64,000 nucleotides of DNA, taken from NCBI GenBank assembly GCA_964030785.1, contig OZ034968.1:42571186-42635185 (forward strand). Reading direction: 5' to 3'. Numbering within the stretch: the first letter of the stretch is position 1; each line of letters begins with the position of its first letter. A model generated the notes under the pieces. It did no database searches and was not told the origin of the DNA. It was given only the letters and a program-made list of their open reading frames with translations. The stretch comes from Siderastrea siderea. Taxonomy: Eukaryota > Cnidaria > Anthozoa > Scleractinia > Rhizangiidae. Made by a program: the position numbers and the translations under genes. This document shows, piece by piece, positions 11,801 through 23,149 of the stretch.

Positions 11801-14800
11801 ATATAATTATTTTAAGACATAGAACCTGTCACAGTCAAGCATTTTGTTGTTGATACATTTAGTAAGTAATTCCCATTTATTTATAGGCAGCATGCTAAGA
11901 AGACAAGGGAGCTTTGGTGGCAAGGTCTTCCTCCAAGTGTGCGTGGAAAAGTATGGAAGCTGGCTATTGGAAATGACCTGCACATTACACATGGTATCTT
12001 TCTGTTGAATGTTGCTTGATAAAAATTTTTTGTCATCATTACTCATGCTGTCAGCATTATATACGTTATTATTTCTGTCAGTACCTTCCATATTGTCACC
12101 ACTGCCACTGGCTCCACATACTATCACCAGTTACTATATAATAGTATTTCTGTCTTATGGTCCTTATATGAAACCTTGTGACTGTGGGCAAGGTGTTGCT
12201 TTGGGTGAGCTCTGTTTGGTCAGGGACACAAATAATGAAACATCTGTATTGGATAAATTTTGGAAACAGGCCAAATAGAAAGCTGGGAAAAACCCAATAT
12301 TCAGGACATTATCCCAGTAAAGGTAAGGGTGCACCCACCATCCACTGGTAAAAAACAAAAAAACAGTTGAGAGAAAGGGAGGGAGGGAAGGATTGTTCTT
12401 GACTTGCTTGGAACAGTGAGTGAAAAGGACTCGTGCCTCGCTTGCATGACTTTAAGAACCTACTAAATGAATTCCAGGATGGTAGTAATACCCCCTAACC
12501 ATAAGTTGGGAGAATGGTTAGCTACAATGTAAATATGTCACACTAAGCTTAAATCGGCTTTTTGCTTTTGGAAGAAATAAATTTCATTTTTTCAACATTA
12601 CATTGTACAGTACACCATTTCAAATTTGACTGTTATTAAATTTGATCTAGTCAGTTGAGATAGCCTTTCACTTAGATAACTAAGCATTATGGTTTCGCGC
12701 CCCATGAACTGCGTTGCCTGAAAAATGTGGGGTATCCATGATGCTGTGCGCGCTCACAAAGCACGCCGCCATTTTCGGTTCTCTTTGACTTCAATACCGA
12801 ATATTCCCAAAAGGGATTTAGACGGCTGTCCTAAATCCCGTCCGTGAAAAGACAATAGGAGTAATTGCTATTGTGGAAAGGTGCGAAAAATGCTCTCACT
12901 TTCGATTAATGCTGGCTGTAGAGCAAATGAAAATTGCTCAACCAGAAACATGCGAAAAATATTTCGTTTATAACACAGAAAACTTCGAGCGACCGCCGCG
13001 TGGGAATACACTTAAGCTTACACGAGTCGTGTGGAAATCTACACAGGCATCGATCATCTGCTGTTGTCTGTTTAAACGAAGAATTTTATTTACGTGTTCG
13101 ATCGATCGTTTGCTTGTTTTCCTAATAGTTTATCCGTTTATTCTAACCCATTTAAAAAAATCTATGGACTTCACACGACATGCTCATACTGCTTCACGTT
13201 TATTTTAATTTCAGGTGTGAATTATTTTTAACAATAGGGGTTAAACCGCGATTGCTTTCCTAATTACGGGCATTGTTCCTTGATGAATAGGTCATTGATT
13301 TGAACGCTTAGAGCAGAAACAATGGTTATGACATTGATATACACTCGGGACTTGAATGATTGACAGTTTTGCATCTTGTTACGCATGCCCTGTACGTTTT
13401 TTTGGAAGCTGATTTGCATGTTCGATCGACGTGTTTCATGGGGCGCAAAACCGTAATGCGACTAGATGTGCACATATAAATAATAATAATTTCACTTAGC
13501 ATTATTTTGCATTTCAAGCTTTAAACACAAAATAGAAATGTAACAGGAACCGGTTAGCTTATGGTGTATTTTTGTTTATTTGTGTCTGTGATGTGATGTG
13601 AGAACTTAGAAGATTGCCCATCCTATTTCTCCCCAGGCAGGATAAGTGTTAAATTTTCTTAGGGTCTCTGGGAGTTTGAAGTTATTGCATTCGGTGTGTT
13701 GAAGTCGTTAACAGGGCATTTGCAACCTTGACTCAAATAGGCTCATTTTTAAATTAAATACTCTTTAAAGTCAATTAAAGCAAACTTATGATTGTTACTG
13801 TTCCTTTTACAGAATTATTTGACATATTCCAGTCTCATGCATATGAGAAGTTATTCACAACACGACTAAACAAGAAGAAAAACCCAACACAGACAGTCGC
13901 AGAGCTACCAGCCAGTGATCACCCAGTCGTCAGTAAGGCTCACACAGTTGAACTCATCATGATGGATGTCTCACGCACATTTCCATCGTTTTGTATATTT
14001 CAAGAGGTATTAATTTTTGTGACTTCTTAGAACATGCAGTCTGTTTAAGCAATGATCCCCTGTATGCAATACTCTTTATGTAAGAATTTGGGTAACTTGC
14101 AAACTACAGGAAGTCCTACACATTTTCAATGGTATTTTTTCATATGGAGTGCATATTAAAAAGATTACGAACACAAAAACTAGAATTATATGAAGATCAT
14201 CGCAGTAAAGGTGTTTCAGGCCTGAATTAATTATTTCAGGTTTCTTCTTTTCAACCGCTTAGGTTGAAACACCTTTACTGCGATGATCTTGATATAATTC
14301 TATCTTTATCCGCAGTTCAAATATATGAATTTCATATATTAATGTTCATTTAAACACAAAAACTATAGGTCTTGTCAGTGAATTCGTACAATTACAGGTT
14401 ATGTCTTTTTTCATGTCATAGTGGTGTAGATGTATCTAGATGGTTGGTGAATTGACCTCGTACAATATTATTCAATGGTTATTTATTTTGTCTTAGGGTG
14501 GTCCTTTCCATGATGTTTTGCATAGTATTCTAGGAGCGTACACCTGCTACCGACCTGATGTGGGATATGTAAGTTATTTACCATTTCTTTACAAATAAGT
14601 ATAGGGCTTGGAAATACAGTTTCCTTCATGAAAGTGCAGTAATAGGAACAAAAAATAAAAGTAATGGAACTCGGGGTCAATTAAGGGTTTTTTAAAGTAA
14701 GAAAATGGCTTCATGTGCTATTAAGAGTCAAAAATACAAGAATCCATTCTTTTCATTCATCCAGACTTTTCTCTGTAGTCTCAATTTACTTACGATCATT

Positions 14801-17515
14801 TGTAAGTAATTGTCTGAGTGAAGAGTACAAGTAATTGGTTGAAATACATGTACATGTAGGCTTCACTAACTCCATGTTCCCCATGAAAATTGCTTGAAAA
14901 AATGATGTTAAGTGTGTACATTGTAGCTATAATAGCCTTCTGTAATATTTATTACAGCTTTCTCTGAAATTAACTACCTTGATTCCTCGCTTATCACAAG
15001 AAAATATTCTTCTCTAGTATCCAGACTATATTATTCAGACTATTTCCGGTGGTCCCACTAAAGTCCAGATAGTTGAGGTGTCTACCATATAATTCAGGTC
15101 AAAAAAGATGGTCCCATGAACAGCGTAGTTGTAGGGCAGAATTCCTCTGTAATAGAATCCTGCCTGAGTCTAAACCTGATTGCACAATAAAATCGGAAAT
15201 TTTTCAGCAACTTGAATTCCACTGTAAGCAGTAAGTAATGTGTGAGTAGTGTTGTGTGACATTTTGTGTATATTCACTCACTCATTTCGTTACTCTGTTA
15301 TTTTTCAGGTCCAAGGAATGTCATTTCTTGCTGCAGTGTTGTTACTAAACATGGATCCGTCTGATGCATTTATCTGTTTTGCAAATCTCCTCAACAAACC
15401 CTGTCAGTTAGCATTCTTCAGAGTCGATCATCCCATGGTAAGTGCATGTACCTCTTCAATAGTGGACTACTGAACCAAGGTTTTAGCCATTGCAACACAG
15501 CCAAGTTTACTATGCCTCAGAAAATTTGATGAGTTGTCTAATCATTTTAGTAGACAGGTCTTTGGTTTTTTAATAACAGTCATGTATCCAAAGTAGTAGT
15601 GGAAAGAAGATGTGACAAAACTCAGGCTTGAACGAGGTTTGAACCGTGACCTTGGGAACTATAAAGGCAGCTAGGAGACGATCTGTTTGTGAGTTCATGG
15701 TGTAGTGGAATATATTCACTGTCTGCGAATAGACCGGACTGATAGAGGCAATTAGATTTGCATTTTTGCTGCAGACTAACTGAGAAGCGTTAGATTTTTA
15801 CAGCTTTTTGCTTCACAATAGTTATTTGGCATCATAATTATAATGAACTGATGGTCATTGTCAGATAACTCAAGGAAATAATAAATTTATTGTCTTTTTA
15901 GATGATCGCATACTTTGCAGCCTTTGAAATGTTCCTTGAAGAGTTTGTGCCCATACTTCATGCACATTTTATTGAAGAGAACTTCACACCAGACATGTAC
16001 CTTATTGATTGGTAAGAACTATTTGTTATTGTGTTTGACCCTGTTACCTGGCTAAGGATGAAAATCAACAGCACCAGTAGGTTTCATTTGAGTGGTCACA
16101 CTTTAGGATTCCTGTTCACATATTCAAAATTTAGAACCACCTTGTACAGCGTAACAGATAGCCTCCCATGCAGACGCTTTTAGGGTTTCCTACTGCTCAG
16201 TAGCTTTCATTTGAATGGTCACACGTTAGGATTTCATCCACAGACTCAAAAGTTAGAACCACCTTGTACGGCATAACAATCAGTATGACTGGAAAGTGTT
16301 GCTTCAAACATTTAGCTTTCATTTGATTCATCACATTGTAGGATTTTACCTATAGACTTTAAAATTAGTATAGGCTTTTGTAAGTGAAATCTGAACTGCC
16401 CAAAATTGAAGGGTTTTTCAAACTTTCAATGTCTTTTTTGTTTAACGTTGTTATGGCAACATCGATTTCATCAAAAATTAGATCGTGCCAATCCAGAGTC
16501 AATAACTGTTACAAATTTCACGTTGATCTGACAAGGAAAAGACTGTTTTAAGGCCAGTTGAAAAGGTTAGGCATGGGCACGAAGACTCGAAACGCCTTGA
16601 AGTAAAATTACATTACCTGAGTCATTGTGTGTTTAAACTTCCAGGACATTCACCCTGTTTAGCAAGTCGTTACCATTGGATATAGCCTCGCGTGTGTGGG
16701 ATGTGTTCTGTAGAGATGGAGAATCGTTTCTATTCAGGGCTGCTCTTGGTGAGTTTCTAGCTTCATATACAATACTGTCGTTGGTTGTGTCTTGATTTGT
16801 GCTTTACCCAATAACTGCTCGAAAATAAATACAAATGATACAAATCGAAGATTTAGATAAACCTGAAACCTGTAGGGTAGATTTACCCGCCCATGATCCA
16901 GCTTCATGAAGGGGGCCGGGGATTTTTTCAGTTTATGCAACTTATCAGTGGTAACGTAGGGAATATAGGTGTTTGCACAGTTGGTACCACATGTAAGATT
17001 TCACCAGAGGAGTCCACGGCAACGTCTTGGAGGATGACAGGCACTACACAGGGATTGCCGAAATGAACTTTTAGTAGGGTGATATTTTTCTTCACAACAA
17101 ACAAGTGATGGATGAGGTAGTGAAAATGGAGGGGGTGTAACAGGTAGTGTCAACAGGTGATAACGGTGAAGTGGGGGGCGGGGGGGGGGGGGGTTGATTC
17201 CAAGGCTACGGCTCAGTCTGAGCAAACGGTGTGAGTCCAGGGTCAGGTCTTCCCTGGTAGTATTTTTGTGTGTTTTACTAAATGAGTATTCCTTGTTTCT
17301 CAGGCATCTTGAAGTTTTACCGGGAGGACCTCCTGCAGATGGATTTCATACATCTTGGCCAGTTTCTATCCAAGTTGCCAGACGACATTCCTGCTACTTC
17401 TCTTTTTCAAGCAATTTCCTCAATTGGTTTAACGGAGCAGAAATTCACTCAAACACTTGCAGCACAAAAGGAGATCGCAGCGCAGATTAAAAATGTTACT
17501 TCAACCACAAAATGA
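2832..17515 (+). CDS. TBC1D12/14-like: TBC-domain Rab GTPase-activating protein, TBC1D12/TBC1D14-like
   Basis: Twelve exons with GT-AG borders join in phase: 2832-3727, 7826-7953, 8599-8734, 9714-9796, 10223-10340, 11887-11993, 13813-14006, 14497-14568, 15309-15437, 15902-16011, 16645-16748, 17304-17515. They give 762 residues, close to human TBC1D12/TBC1D14. Residues 1-298 are an acidic, Ser-rich, low-complexity region on one exon. Residues 299-450 contain the family signatures WKLFGKV, NLPAKSA and [12 protein letters not shown]. The TBC domain spans about 464-690, with the arginine finger motif IxxDxxR (I538, D541, R544) and glutamine finger YVQG (Q580) both intact, so catalysis is likely preserved. 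TBC proteins promote GTP hydrolysis by Rabs; the vertebrate relatives act at RAB11 recycling endosomes and in autophagy. The start was set at the first ATG (2832); an in-frame TTG two codons upstream is not needed. Introns hold numerous MITEs. Confidence 0.95.
3889..4147. mobile_element. Fold-back MITE in intron 1 of the TBC gene
   Basis: The two ends are inverted copies: CTACAATGGGCCATTCCAT, continuing into TTAATGTCCG, at the left and its near-perfect complement at the right, with C-rich sub-terminal stretches. Length is about 260 bp with no open frame. No target duplication was resolved. Confidence 0.7.
4468..4590. mobile_element. Short fold-back element, intron 1 of the TBC gene
   Basis: Arms of about 28 bp (left CTTTAGAATACCCATCCCC, continuing into TTATTTACA) are inverted at the right end with few mismatches. 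The centre contains a second small inverted pair around TGCCTTG/CAAGGCA. Non-coding. Confidence 0.6.
4827..5812. mobile_element. About 1-kb DNA element with CAGGGTTC ends, intron 1
   Basis: The left end reads CAGGGTTCAAAATTTAC and the right end is its approximate inverse (GTTAATTTCGAACCCTG). Sub-terminal segments rich in GGTTGCCC/GGGGCAACC also occur inverted at both ends. CAGGG-type ends are common in hAT elements, but I found no 8-bp duplication at these borders, so the class is a guess. No transposase reading frame was seen. Confidence 0.5.
6051..6242. mobile_element. Fold-back MITE, intron 1 of the TBC gene
   Basis: Arms of about 32 bp beginning GTGTGGTTCCAGAAAATATC, continuing into CGTACC(T)CCCC, are inverted at 6211-6242. 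The 130-bp middle is G-rich. The small open frames crossing it are by-products of the repeat. Confidence 0.65.
8458..8520. repeat. (TTA)n microsatellite
   Basis: Imperfect TTA/TAT trinucleotide run about 60 bp long in intron 2 of the TBC gene, just upstream of exon 3. Confidence 0.85.
8858..9077. mobile_element. MITE with AACCCTTTAAGCC ends, copy 1
   Basis: Inverted ends AACCCTTTAAGCC and GGGCTTGAAGGGTTAAA enclose about 220 bp. A related element lies at 9345-9557 in the same intron, sharing internal phrases such as TCTCCATA and AACATCAAGGCA-like sequence, so the two are diverged members of one family. Confidence 0.6.
9345..9557. mobile_element. MITE of the same family, copy 2
   Basis: A diverged relative of the element at 8858-9077: similar order of internal motifs, starting at a CCCTTTAAACCC-like end and ending at GGGGCTGAAGGCTTA. 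It lies in intron 3 of the TBC gene. Confidence 0.45.
10540..10650. mobile_element. Short fold-back MITE, intron 5 of the TBC gene
   Basis: Arms of about 35 bp (TTTTGTCTC, then TTAATTGGCCCTTGTTGCCT) are inverted with a short loop between them. An RNA copy would form a long hairpin. No coding content. Confidence 0.65.
11173..11653. mobile_element. 480-bp element with long inverted arms, intron 5
   Basis: The left arm CAATTGAAGGGCCCGATGGA, continuing into AAAAGGG, is inverted at the right end. Homology between arms continues inward for well over 100 bp, including AGCTGAACATTGGCACACAG and its complement. The element is essentially one large fold-back. No transposase frame and no clear target duplication. 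Confidence 0.7.
12684..13459. mobile_element. 776-bp DNA element with 25-bp TIRs, intron 6
   Basis: Terminal inverted repeats of 25 bp (GCATTATGGTTTCGCGCCCC, then ATGAA) differ at only two positions between 12684-12708 and 13435-13459. The interior has short frames on the plus strand (12873-13208) that I do not recognise as transposase. It is probably a non-autonomous or internally deleted element. Confidence 0.65.
14182..14302. mobile_element. Short fold-back MITE, intron 7
   Basis: Arms of about 38 bp (GAAGATCATCGCAGTAAAGG, then TGTTTCA) are inverted, with a 45-bp loop. It lies between the exon carrying the arginine finger and the exon ending just before the glutamine finger. Confidence 0.65.
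16079..16370. repeat. Three degenerate tandem units, intron 10
   Basis: Three successive units of roughly 100-125 bp share the phrases TTTCATTTGA(G/A)TGGTCACAC, TAGGATT and TTAGAACCACCTTGTAC. The last unit is the most diverged. Non-coding. Confidence 0.7.
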
Positions 17516-17848
17516 AAGAATATCTGTGGTAGCTATTGTGCCTTCTTCCACAATACCTGGTATTTCTTTGATTTGTCATTTTGGGTGCCTGTTTGCTTCA
17601 ACTCATGACGTCCTTGCCGTATGTCAATCTCACAGTATTCAGAAATGTTGCCTTATTACTCTGAGGAAATGGGTTTCTTAATCTCCTTCGGTTCTTTTTG
17701 TTTTCAGTGGAGCATAAAACGTCAAATTTTCTGTCTGACAAGTAAATTTGGAAGAATGTTGGAATTGTCTCTGAACTTGATGACACAAGCTTTGTGGCCC
17801 TCAATGCGCCACTGATTTTGAACTAGACTAAACAACATCTGCGATCCA

Positions 17849-18079
17849 GGCGCTCGTTTCTCGAAAGCCCCGAAACTTTCCGGGTCTATTTTGTGCACGA
17901 TAATTCCCACTCTATCTTGTAAACAAGAAAGTTTCTAAGCATGAAACTTTGCTATAAACTAAGTATTTCCTATATCTTAGAGACTTCTTATAATAACAGC
18001 TTGGTAGAAAGGGCTTTTTACATTTTTACAAACGGCTCTTCGGGGCCGAAAACTTTCCGGGGCTTTCGAGAAACGCTCC
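17849..18079. mobile_element. Fold-back MITE downstream of the TBC stop codon
   Basis: Inverted arms of about 35-40 bp built on GCGCTCGTTTCTCGAAAGCC, then CCGAAACTTTCC, enclose about 150 bp. Arms are nearly perfect, so a transcript through it would fold tightly. Confidence 0.65.
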
Positions 18080-18760
18080 GCAGTTCATGGCAATCCTGGC
18101 AGGCCTAAGAGATAGACAAGTGAAAGACTGGTCCTCATCGCTGTGTCAAAGTGTAAAGCAAAAAAGATGCTATTTATTTGGTGTGCTCAGAATACATAGT
18201 TAGGTATTTTCCATTGAATTAAACTCATGAATGTTGTAGAGATAACACACAATGTAACATGTTGATTGACCAGGAGGTCTGGAGGCGAAACTGGCTCACA
18301 GTTGTCATACAAAAGCTCTCCAAATCAGTCAATAAGCAGGTGTTGTGGACTCCTTAACCAAATTGCACTGCTTGTCATATGGCCTAAAGCTAGATTTGAG
18401 GTTAATATGAACGGCAACAGGAGAAGTATACCAAGAGCACCATGTTAATTTGGACTCTTAGGAAACAAGTACAACTGATATTGACTACTCAAAGAATAAT
18501 ATAATGCCGCACATTTCTTCTTGCTATGAAAAATATATTTTGGTAACGCGACGCTGTAAAACTTGTAGTAAAATTGAAAGATTATGATAAATATTAGAAC
18601 ACAAGTTTAGTTTTAGGTCACCTAAGTATGTATATATAGTTGGGACAGGTATAAAATGGTACTTTAGTGCAAAGTTTATATTTTCTCTTTTGAAAGACGC
18701 TAATGACTTCTTTACTTTGTGGTCGTACTTATAAGGGTTTAGTTTAAGGTAAGAAAGCTT

Positions 18761-19172
18761 AGGCGGCGTTCCCGAGTACGGTGCTAATGGGAACCAAGTG
18801 TGAACATAGCTTTTTGTTAAGTATCCGTGCTGAATCGGGCACAAACGCCGGTCTCCACACAAATTTCTTGCGTGACCAGAGCACGTTTGATCAGTGAAGG
18901 TCTGTGCTACTGTTCCATATGGTTTAGAGGATTTTCTCGCGTACTCTTTTTGCTTTTTTGCAATTGTTGATTGATCTTTGGCTAAGTGCTCCAGAACAGC
19001 GCGCAAAAAAAAACAGACACTTCATCTCAGACCCCTGTTCGATTCTGATTTGTAATCTCACTAACAAAGCTCTAGGCACTGAATGTGAACATACCATTAA
19101 ACTGGGCACCAGCTTTCTGAACGACCCAGATTTTTGCACTGGACTCGGGAACCTAGTGTGAACTCCGCCTTA
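18761..19172. mobile_element. Possible MITE with degenerate inverted ends
   Basis: The ends share an inverted AAGGCGG(A/C)GTTC motif with nearby inverted TTCCCGAGT/ACTCGGGAA and TAGTGTGAAC-like pieces. The match is patchy, so this is a tentative call. Confidence 0.4.
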
Positions 19173-19350
19173 GTGCGTCCTCACTGGGCAAAAGTATAGA
19201 GTCTCTCGACTTATTTTCTTCATTTATTTCGACTTAATATTTTGGTATAGTAAATTTATGAAACTGAACAAAAGGGTAACAAATTTAAGGGGACCTTCTT
19301 CAGGAAATGGTGTATATATTGTACCTGTATGAAAAACAGGTGTAAATAAA

Positions 19351-20982
19351 AGTTTAGTAGAATATAGTTTTAATTACTTGTAGTCTTGCGTCAAGCTTAA
19401 GCCCGATTTTTCCAGCGGAGAAATTCCGCTTTCATTACTCCATTAGAATGCTAGCAGGTCCTTTCTTGATAGTCGAGCGGGTTGCGAGGGCTGAAATTAT
19501 TATTCTCTTCTGTTGGTGACTAGTTCACTAATTTGTGCTGCTGCCGGTGCGGCCTTTTTCAGCCCTCGGATTGGCTGTATTCTTCAAGGCACAAGATATA
19601 TTGAGATAGCTTTTAGTAATTGTACAGCGTGTTAACAATACTGTATATTTCTAGAACGGATTGAAAGTGAAAAAAAACAAAACAAAACAAAACAATTGGC
19701 AAATTGCACGTGTTTGCTCGCGCCGGTAAAGGCGACATGCATTATCAAGGACTGCAAGTTAAGTAATAGCATTGCTTAAAGACATCGGTACTGTGCATTT
19801 TTTTCGTTCCCTTTTCAACTTTCCCTCACCCAATTAATATCTGCCTCTGGGACTCCGAGGCTGTGTATTATTTGGCTGCCACCCTCCGCCTTCCGTAACC
19901 TGAGCAATGTCTAAACGAGAGGAAGTGATTGGACTTCTTATAGACCATAGGAAGATGTGCGTCAAATTCCAATCGGCCTCGGTGAATACGAGCCTGAAGC
20001 TGATAAAGTTCACACCACACCAAGCTGACAGAAAAGTTCGAGAAAAGTGCTTTTTGTATTTCCACGAAATATGGACATCTGAAAATCTCGTTGATACGGA
20101 TCAGTTCACAGCCTATCGTTAACGGAAGACCGTAGCGATTTCAAAAATTTGGATTTAATGGTTATGAAAAATCCGAGCTATCTCAAGTGAATTTCATAGC
20201 ATACGAAAATTATTTCGGTTTATTTTCGGAGAGATAAAAAAAGGCGTTTAGAGTGCTAAATAAGGTCAGTTAGCAATTTGGGAAAACCCCTCCCATTTCG
20301 CTGCCTGCCACGCAGGCAACATGAACAGTAGCTCTGAAATTCGAGGAATTAAAAAATCCGAACAGATTTAACTATGTTAGATTACACAGACATCCCTTCT
20401 GAGGCTCTAAAACGAACTGGGAAAGCAGAAAATCACGAACACATTTCAAATTTTCTCGTTGTCTACCCCCGAACTGAGACGCTTACACTATCTTAGAACT
20501 ATTTGGCGTTCAAAGAAAAACCACGAACAGAGATGAAATGGTCAGGTGCTCATCATGCAATAACTGGAGGGTATTAATTACCGTTATTTTAAGAACATGA
20601 CTTATCAGTTGAGGTGTAGCCCAGCAATATTTTCACTCACGGCACGTGCCTTACAGCGACATAGGGTCGCACGGTCACTTCAGTAGTTGCCCCCGGATTG
20701 TTGCAAGATTTCAAATATCCTCAGTCCAATATAAACTGCGCTGGATTGACCGACCATAAATAAGATGTTTGGGAGGCAAAAGGGTCTTACGAGTCCCTAT
20801 GCGGAATATTGTCACTTTCCCCAGAACGTAACTTTCCGGTTCCTGCGTTACATCATTTCCTTTTCGATCCAGTGTGACGTACTTTCAATATTCTTATATT
20901 GGTTCCCCTTTTGGGTCAGAGCTTGCCACTGTCATATCAGACCTCGTATCGTCCTCTATTTGACGTGCTAAGCCAACCCATC
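19351..20982. other. Intergenic; no supported gene
   Basis: A 71-codon plus-strand frame at 19907-20122 has no recognisable domain and no supporting splice or neighbour evidence. An AAAACAAAAC-type short repeat lies at 19671-19692. The right end presumably holds the promoter and 5' leader of the GPCR. Confidence 0.4.
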
Positions 20983-21879
20983 ATGAATAGTTCTTTGAAA
21001 GGCAACGAGAATCTTACGAATTCGGAAAATTGTCATCTACCCATGGCCCATGCTGCTGCTCTGATGCTGACTAATTCCCTGACAGCTGTTCTGGGGACGT
21101 TCGGCAACTTCCTGGTCTGTATTGCGGTTCTTACAAGCCCTCGTCTCCGCCGTTGTTTCAACTTCCTTCTTGTAAGCTTGGCAGTGGCTGATTTGATCGT
21201 CACCGTTGCTTGCGCGCCTTTGCTAGTAGTAATGGTTGGCAGGATAGCACTTGCTTACGAGTGTCCAACGACCCTGGAACTTGCCTACTCCATTACTGGT
21301 CATCTCTCGTTTACCTCGTCTATTCTTCACCTCGCGGCAATCAGTATCGATCGTTTCCTTGCCGTTGTCGTTTCTTTGCGACATGGCAACATTATGAAGA
21401 AATACGGCTTGAAAACAATGTTGGCAGCTGTGTGGGGTACGTCGGTTTTGTTCACATGCCTTCGGGTAACTCACTTGAAGGAAACATCTTTTTTCGCTTT
21501 TGCATTGTTCGCTTTGAGCTACGTCATTATCATCGTGTCCTATTCGTCGATCTTGGTTTTTCTCGTGAAAGAAAGACGAAGAAAGAAACATTTAAGGTCA
21601 GGAAGCAACTCGGTTGTTGTCAACTCCCAAATTAAGGGTCGTGTTGGGTTCACACTGGCGATCGTGATTGGTATCTTCAGCGCTTGTTGGTTTCCGCTGA
21701 TCATTTCATTCTTTGCTACAGGCGGGCATCTTGTAAAGCTACATGGTCCAGCATTCATGTGGATAAGGACATTAGCGGTGTCAAACTCCGCCATGAACTT
21801 CCTGATTTATAGCTGGAGGATTCGTGACTTCCGGGAAGCGTATGCCAAGATATGCCGCGGCATTATCGGTCATGCGTAG
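20983..21879 (+). CDS. Intronless class A (rhodopsin-family) orphan GPCR
   Basis: A single exon of 298 codons encodes seven hydrophobic segments with family landmarks: GN in TM1 (GNFLV), LAVADL in TM2, a DRF in place of DRY after TM3, a Lys/Arg-rich third intracellular loop, CWFP in TM6, and NFLIY in place of NPxxY in TM7, followed by a basic amphipathic helix-8-like tail. The ATG at 20983 was chosen because the open frame upstream begins only at a TTG, and this ATG gives a short extracellular N-terminus with N-glycosylation sites (NSS, NLT). It should sit in the plasma membrane and couple to G proteins; the ligand is unknown. The sequence resembles the large anthozoan groups of amine/melatonin-like orphan receptors. 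The protein is complete with no breaks. Confidence 0.9.
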   Translation: MNSSLKGNENLTNSENCHLPMAHAAALMLTNSLTAVLGTFGNFLVCIAVLTSPRLRRCFNFLLVSLAVADLIVTVACAPLLVVMVGRIALAYECPTTLELAYSITGHLSFTSSILHLAAISIDRFLAVVVSLRHGNIMKKYGLKTMLAAVWGTSVLFTCLRVTHLKETSFFAFALFALSYVIIIVSYSSILVFLVKERRRKKHLRSGSNSVVVNSQIKGRVGFTLAIVIGIFSACWFPLIISFFATGGHLVKLHGPAFMWIRTLAVSNSAMNFLIYSWRIRDFREAYAKICRGIIGHA

Positions 21880-23149
21880 CAAGGGTGGAGTTGACTACCT
21901 GCGATAGTGATTGATGCCCACAACTTTTTTATAAGTGAGACTTGGGCCCCGTCCATACTAATCTGTTTTTGTTTGAAAAGTCACACTTTTCCTTTTTTAT
22001 GCGATTTGCTGATCATCCACACTGAAAAGATTGGAGATGCAGATCTTATCCCTCCGATCCAAAGTAGAGAGAAATATGCATGAGTCTGTGATGAAGAAAC
22101 TGATGCATTTCGAGGAAACACGTACTGTTTAACCTTTCGTGCCTTAAAAGATGGCGCATCGTTTGGCCTTTTTGCACAAAACGCTTTCTTTCGTAATCGC
22201 TATTCAGCCCTTAACGTACACGGCCGAAAACGCTTCAAATATTAAAAGTTAGTGATGACGGCAAACGTTTTAACCATTTTCGCGAAAATAAAAACGGGGG
22301 AATTTCATTGCAAACTGCAGTGCAGAGGTAACTTTCTTTGACGTAGTGTCTTTCCCGACCATATTACTTCTAGTACACTTTGTCTTTATTCTTATTCTTA
22401 TTCGTATGGGATTTGCCTGGTTACGTTCCAAGTTGTAGCTATTGTTTTCAACCTCTGAAACAATAGCTACACTTGTAAATTGCACTTGTAAATGTTTTAT
22501 TAAATTGACCCCTGGTCGATACGAACGTAGAGTTCTACTCGATGCGACAGGACAAACAGAGATTGGGTTCTTTTCCACTTTTAATTGCAAAAGGGATGCT
22601 TGTATATGAACGTCACTCCTTGAAGGTGTGATTTACAGTGCAGTGCAAATAGCAAATACAGAATAAGATCAGATTGAAAGTACTAAATCGGCTCTTAAAA
22701 TTTGAATAGCAAATACTGGTATCTAAGTGCGTTATAAGTTATGAACATGGCGCCGGCAAAATATCCGATTGCAGGAGTGAGAAAACATAAATAAACTGAA
22801 AGTATTTGATGGCAAAATAACAATATACACTGTACATAGGTCATTGGTCGGCGCTCAACTTCGTGCGGGAAAAAATGAAATTAGAAATGTACCTTGCCTA
22901 TATGCAAATGACCCAAATATTTTTACTTTAAGTGGAAACATTTCATCCGGTGTTAATAATAACTGTACCTCAGGCTAGTTATATATGTACCCTTATTCTA
23001 TGTATTCTTTGTAACATTTTTGTGAATGTAGAGTTGTATGCTTTTGTATTGCAATTGTAACCTTTATACTGAAACTCTTGATTTTAAATCAATTTGTTTG
23101 TTTGTAAAAAAGAGTGTCTTTAAAAATATAGAAAAGAAAAACAGATTGT
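21880..23149. other. Intergenic; no supported gene
   Basis: Downstream flank of the GPCR. It holds a small perfect-type hairpin (GTAGCTATTGTTT inverted around position 22453) and AT-rich sequence. A GGCCCCGTCCATACTAATC phrase at about 21947 resembles the start of a MITE, but no matching end was found. Confidence 0.4.

Larger units (their letters stand above)
17516..19350 (+). other. Probable 3' UTR and flank of the TBC gene
   Basis: After the TGA at 17513-17515 there is no further coding exon. The first good AATAAA I find in a suitable position is at 19345-19350, giving a 3' UTR of about 1.8 kb if used. It would include the fold-back elements at 17849-18079 and 18761-19172. Confidence 0.4.

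Noticed and set aside
19907..20122. 71-codon plus-strand frame as a small gene
   Set aside because: Composition is plausible but there is no domain, splice signal or neighbour support; left as intergenic.
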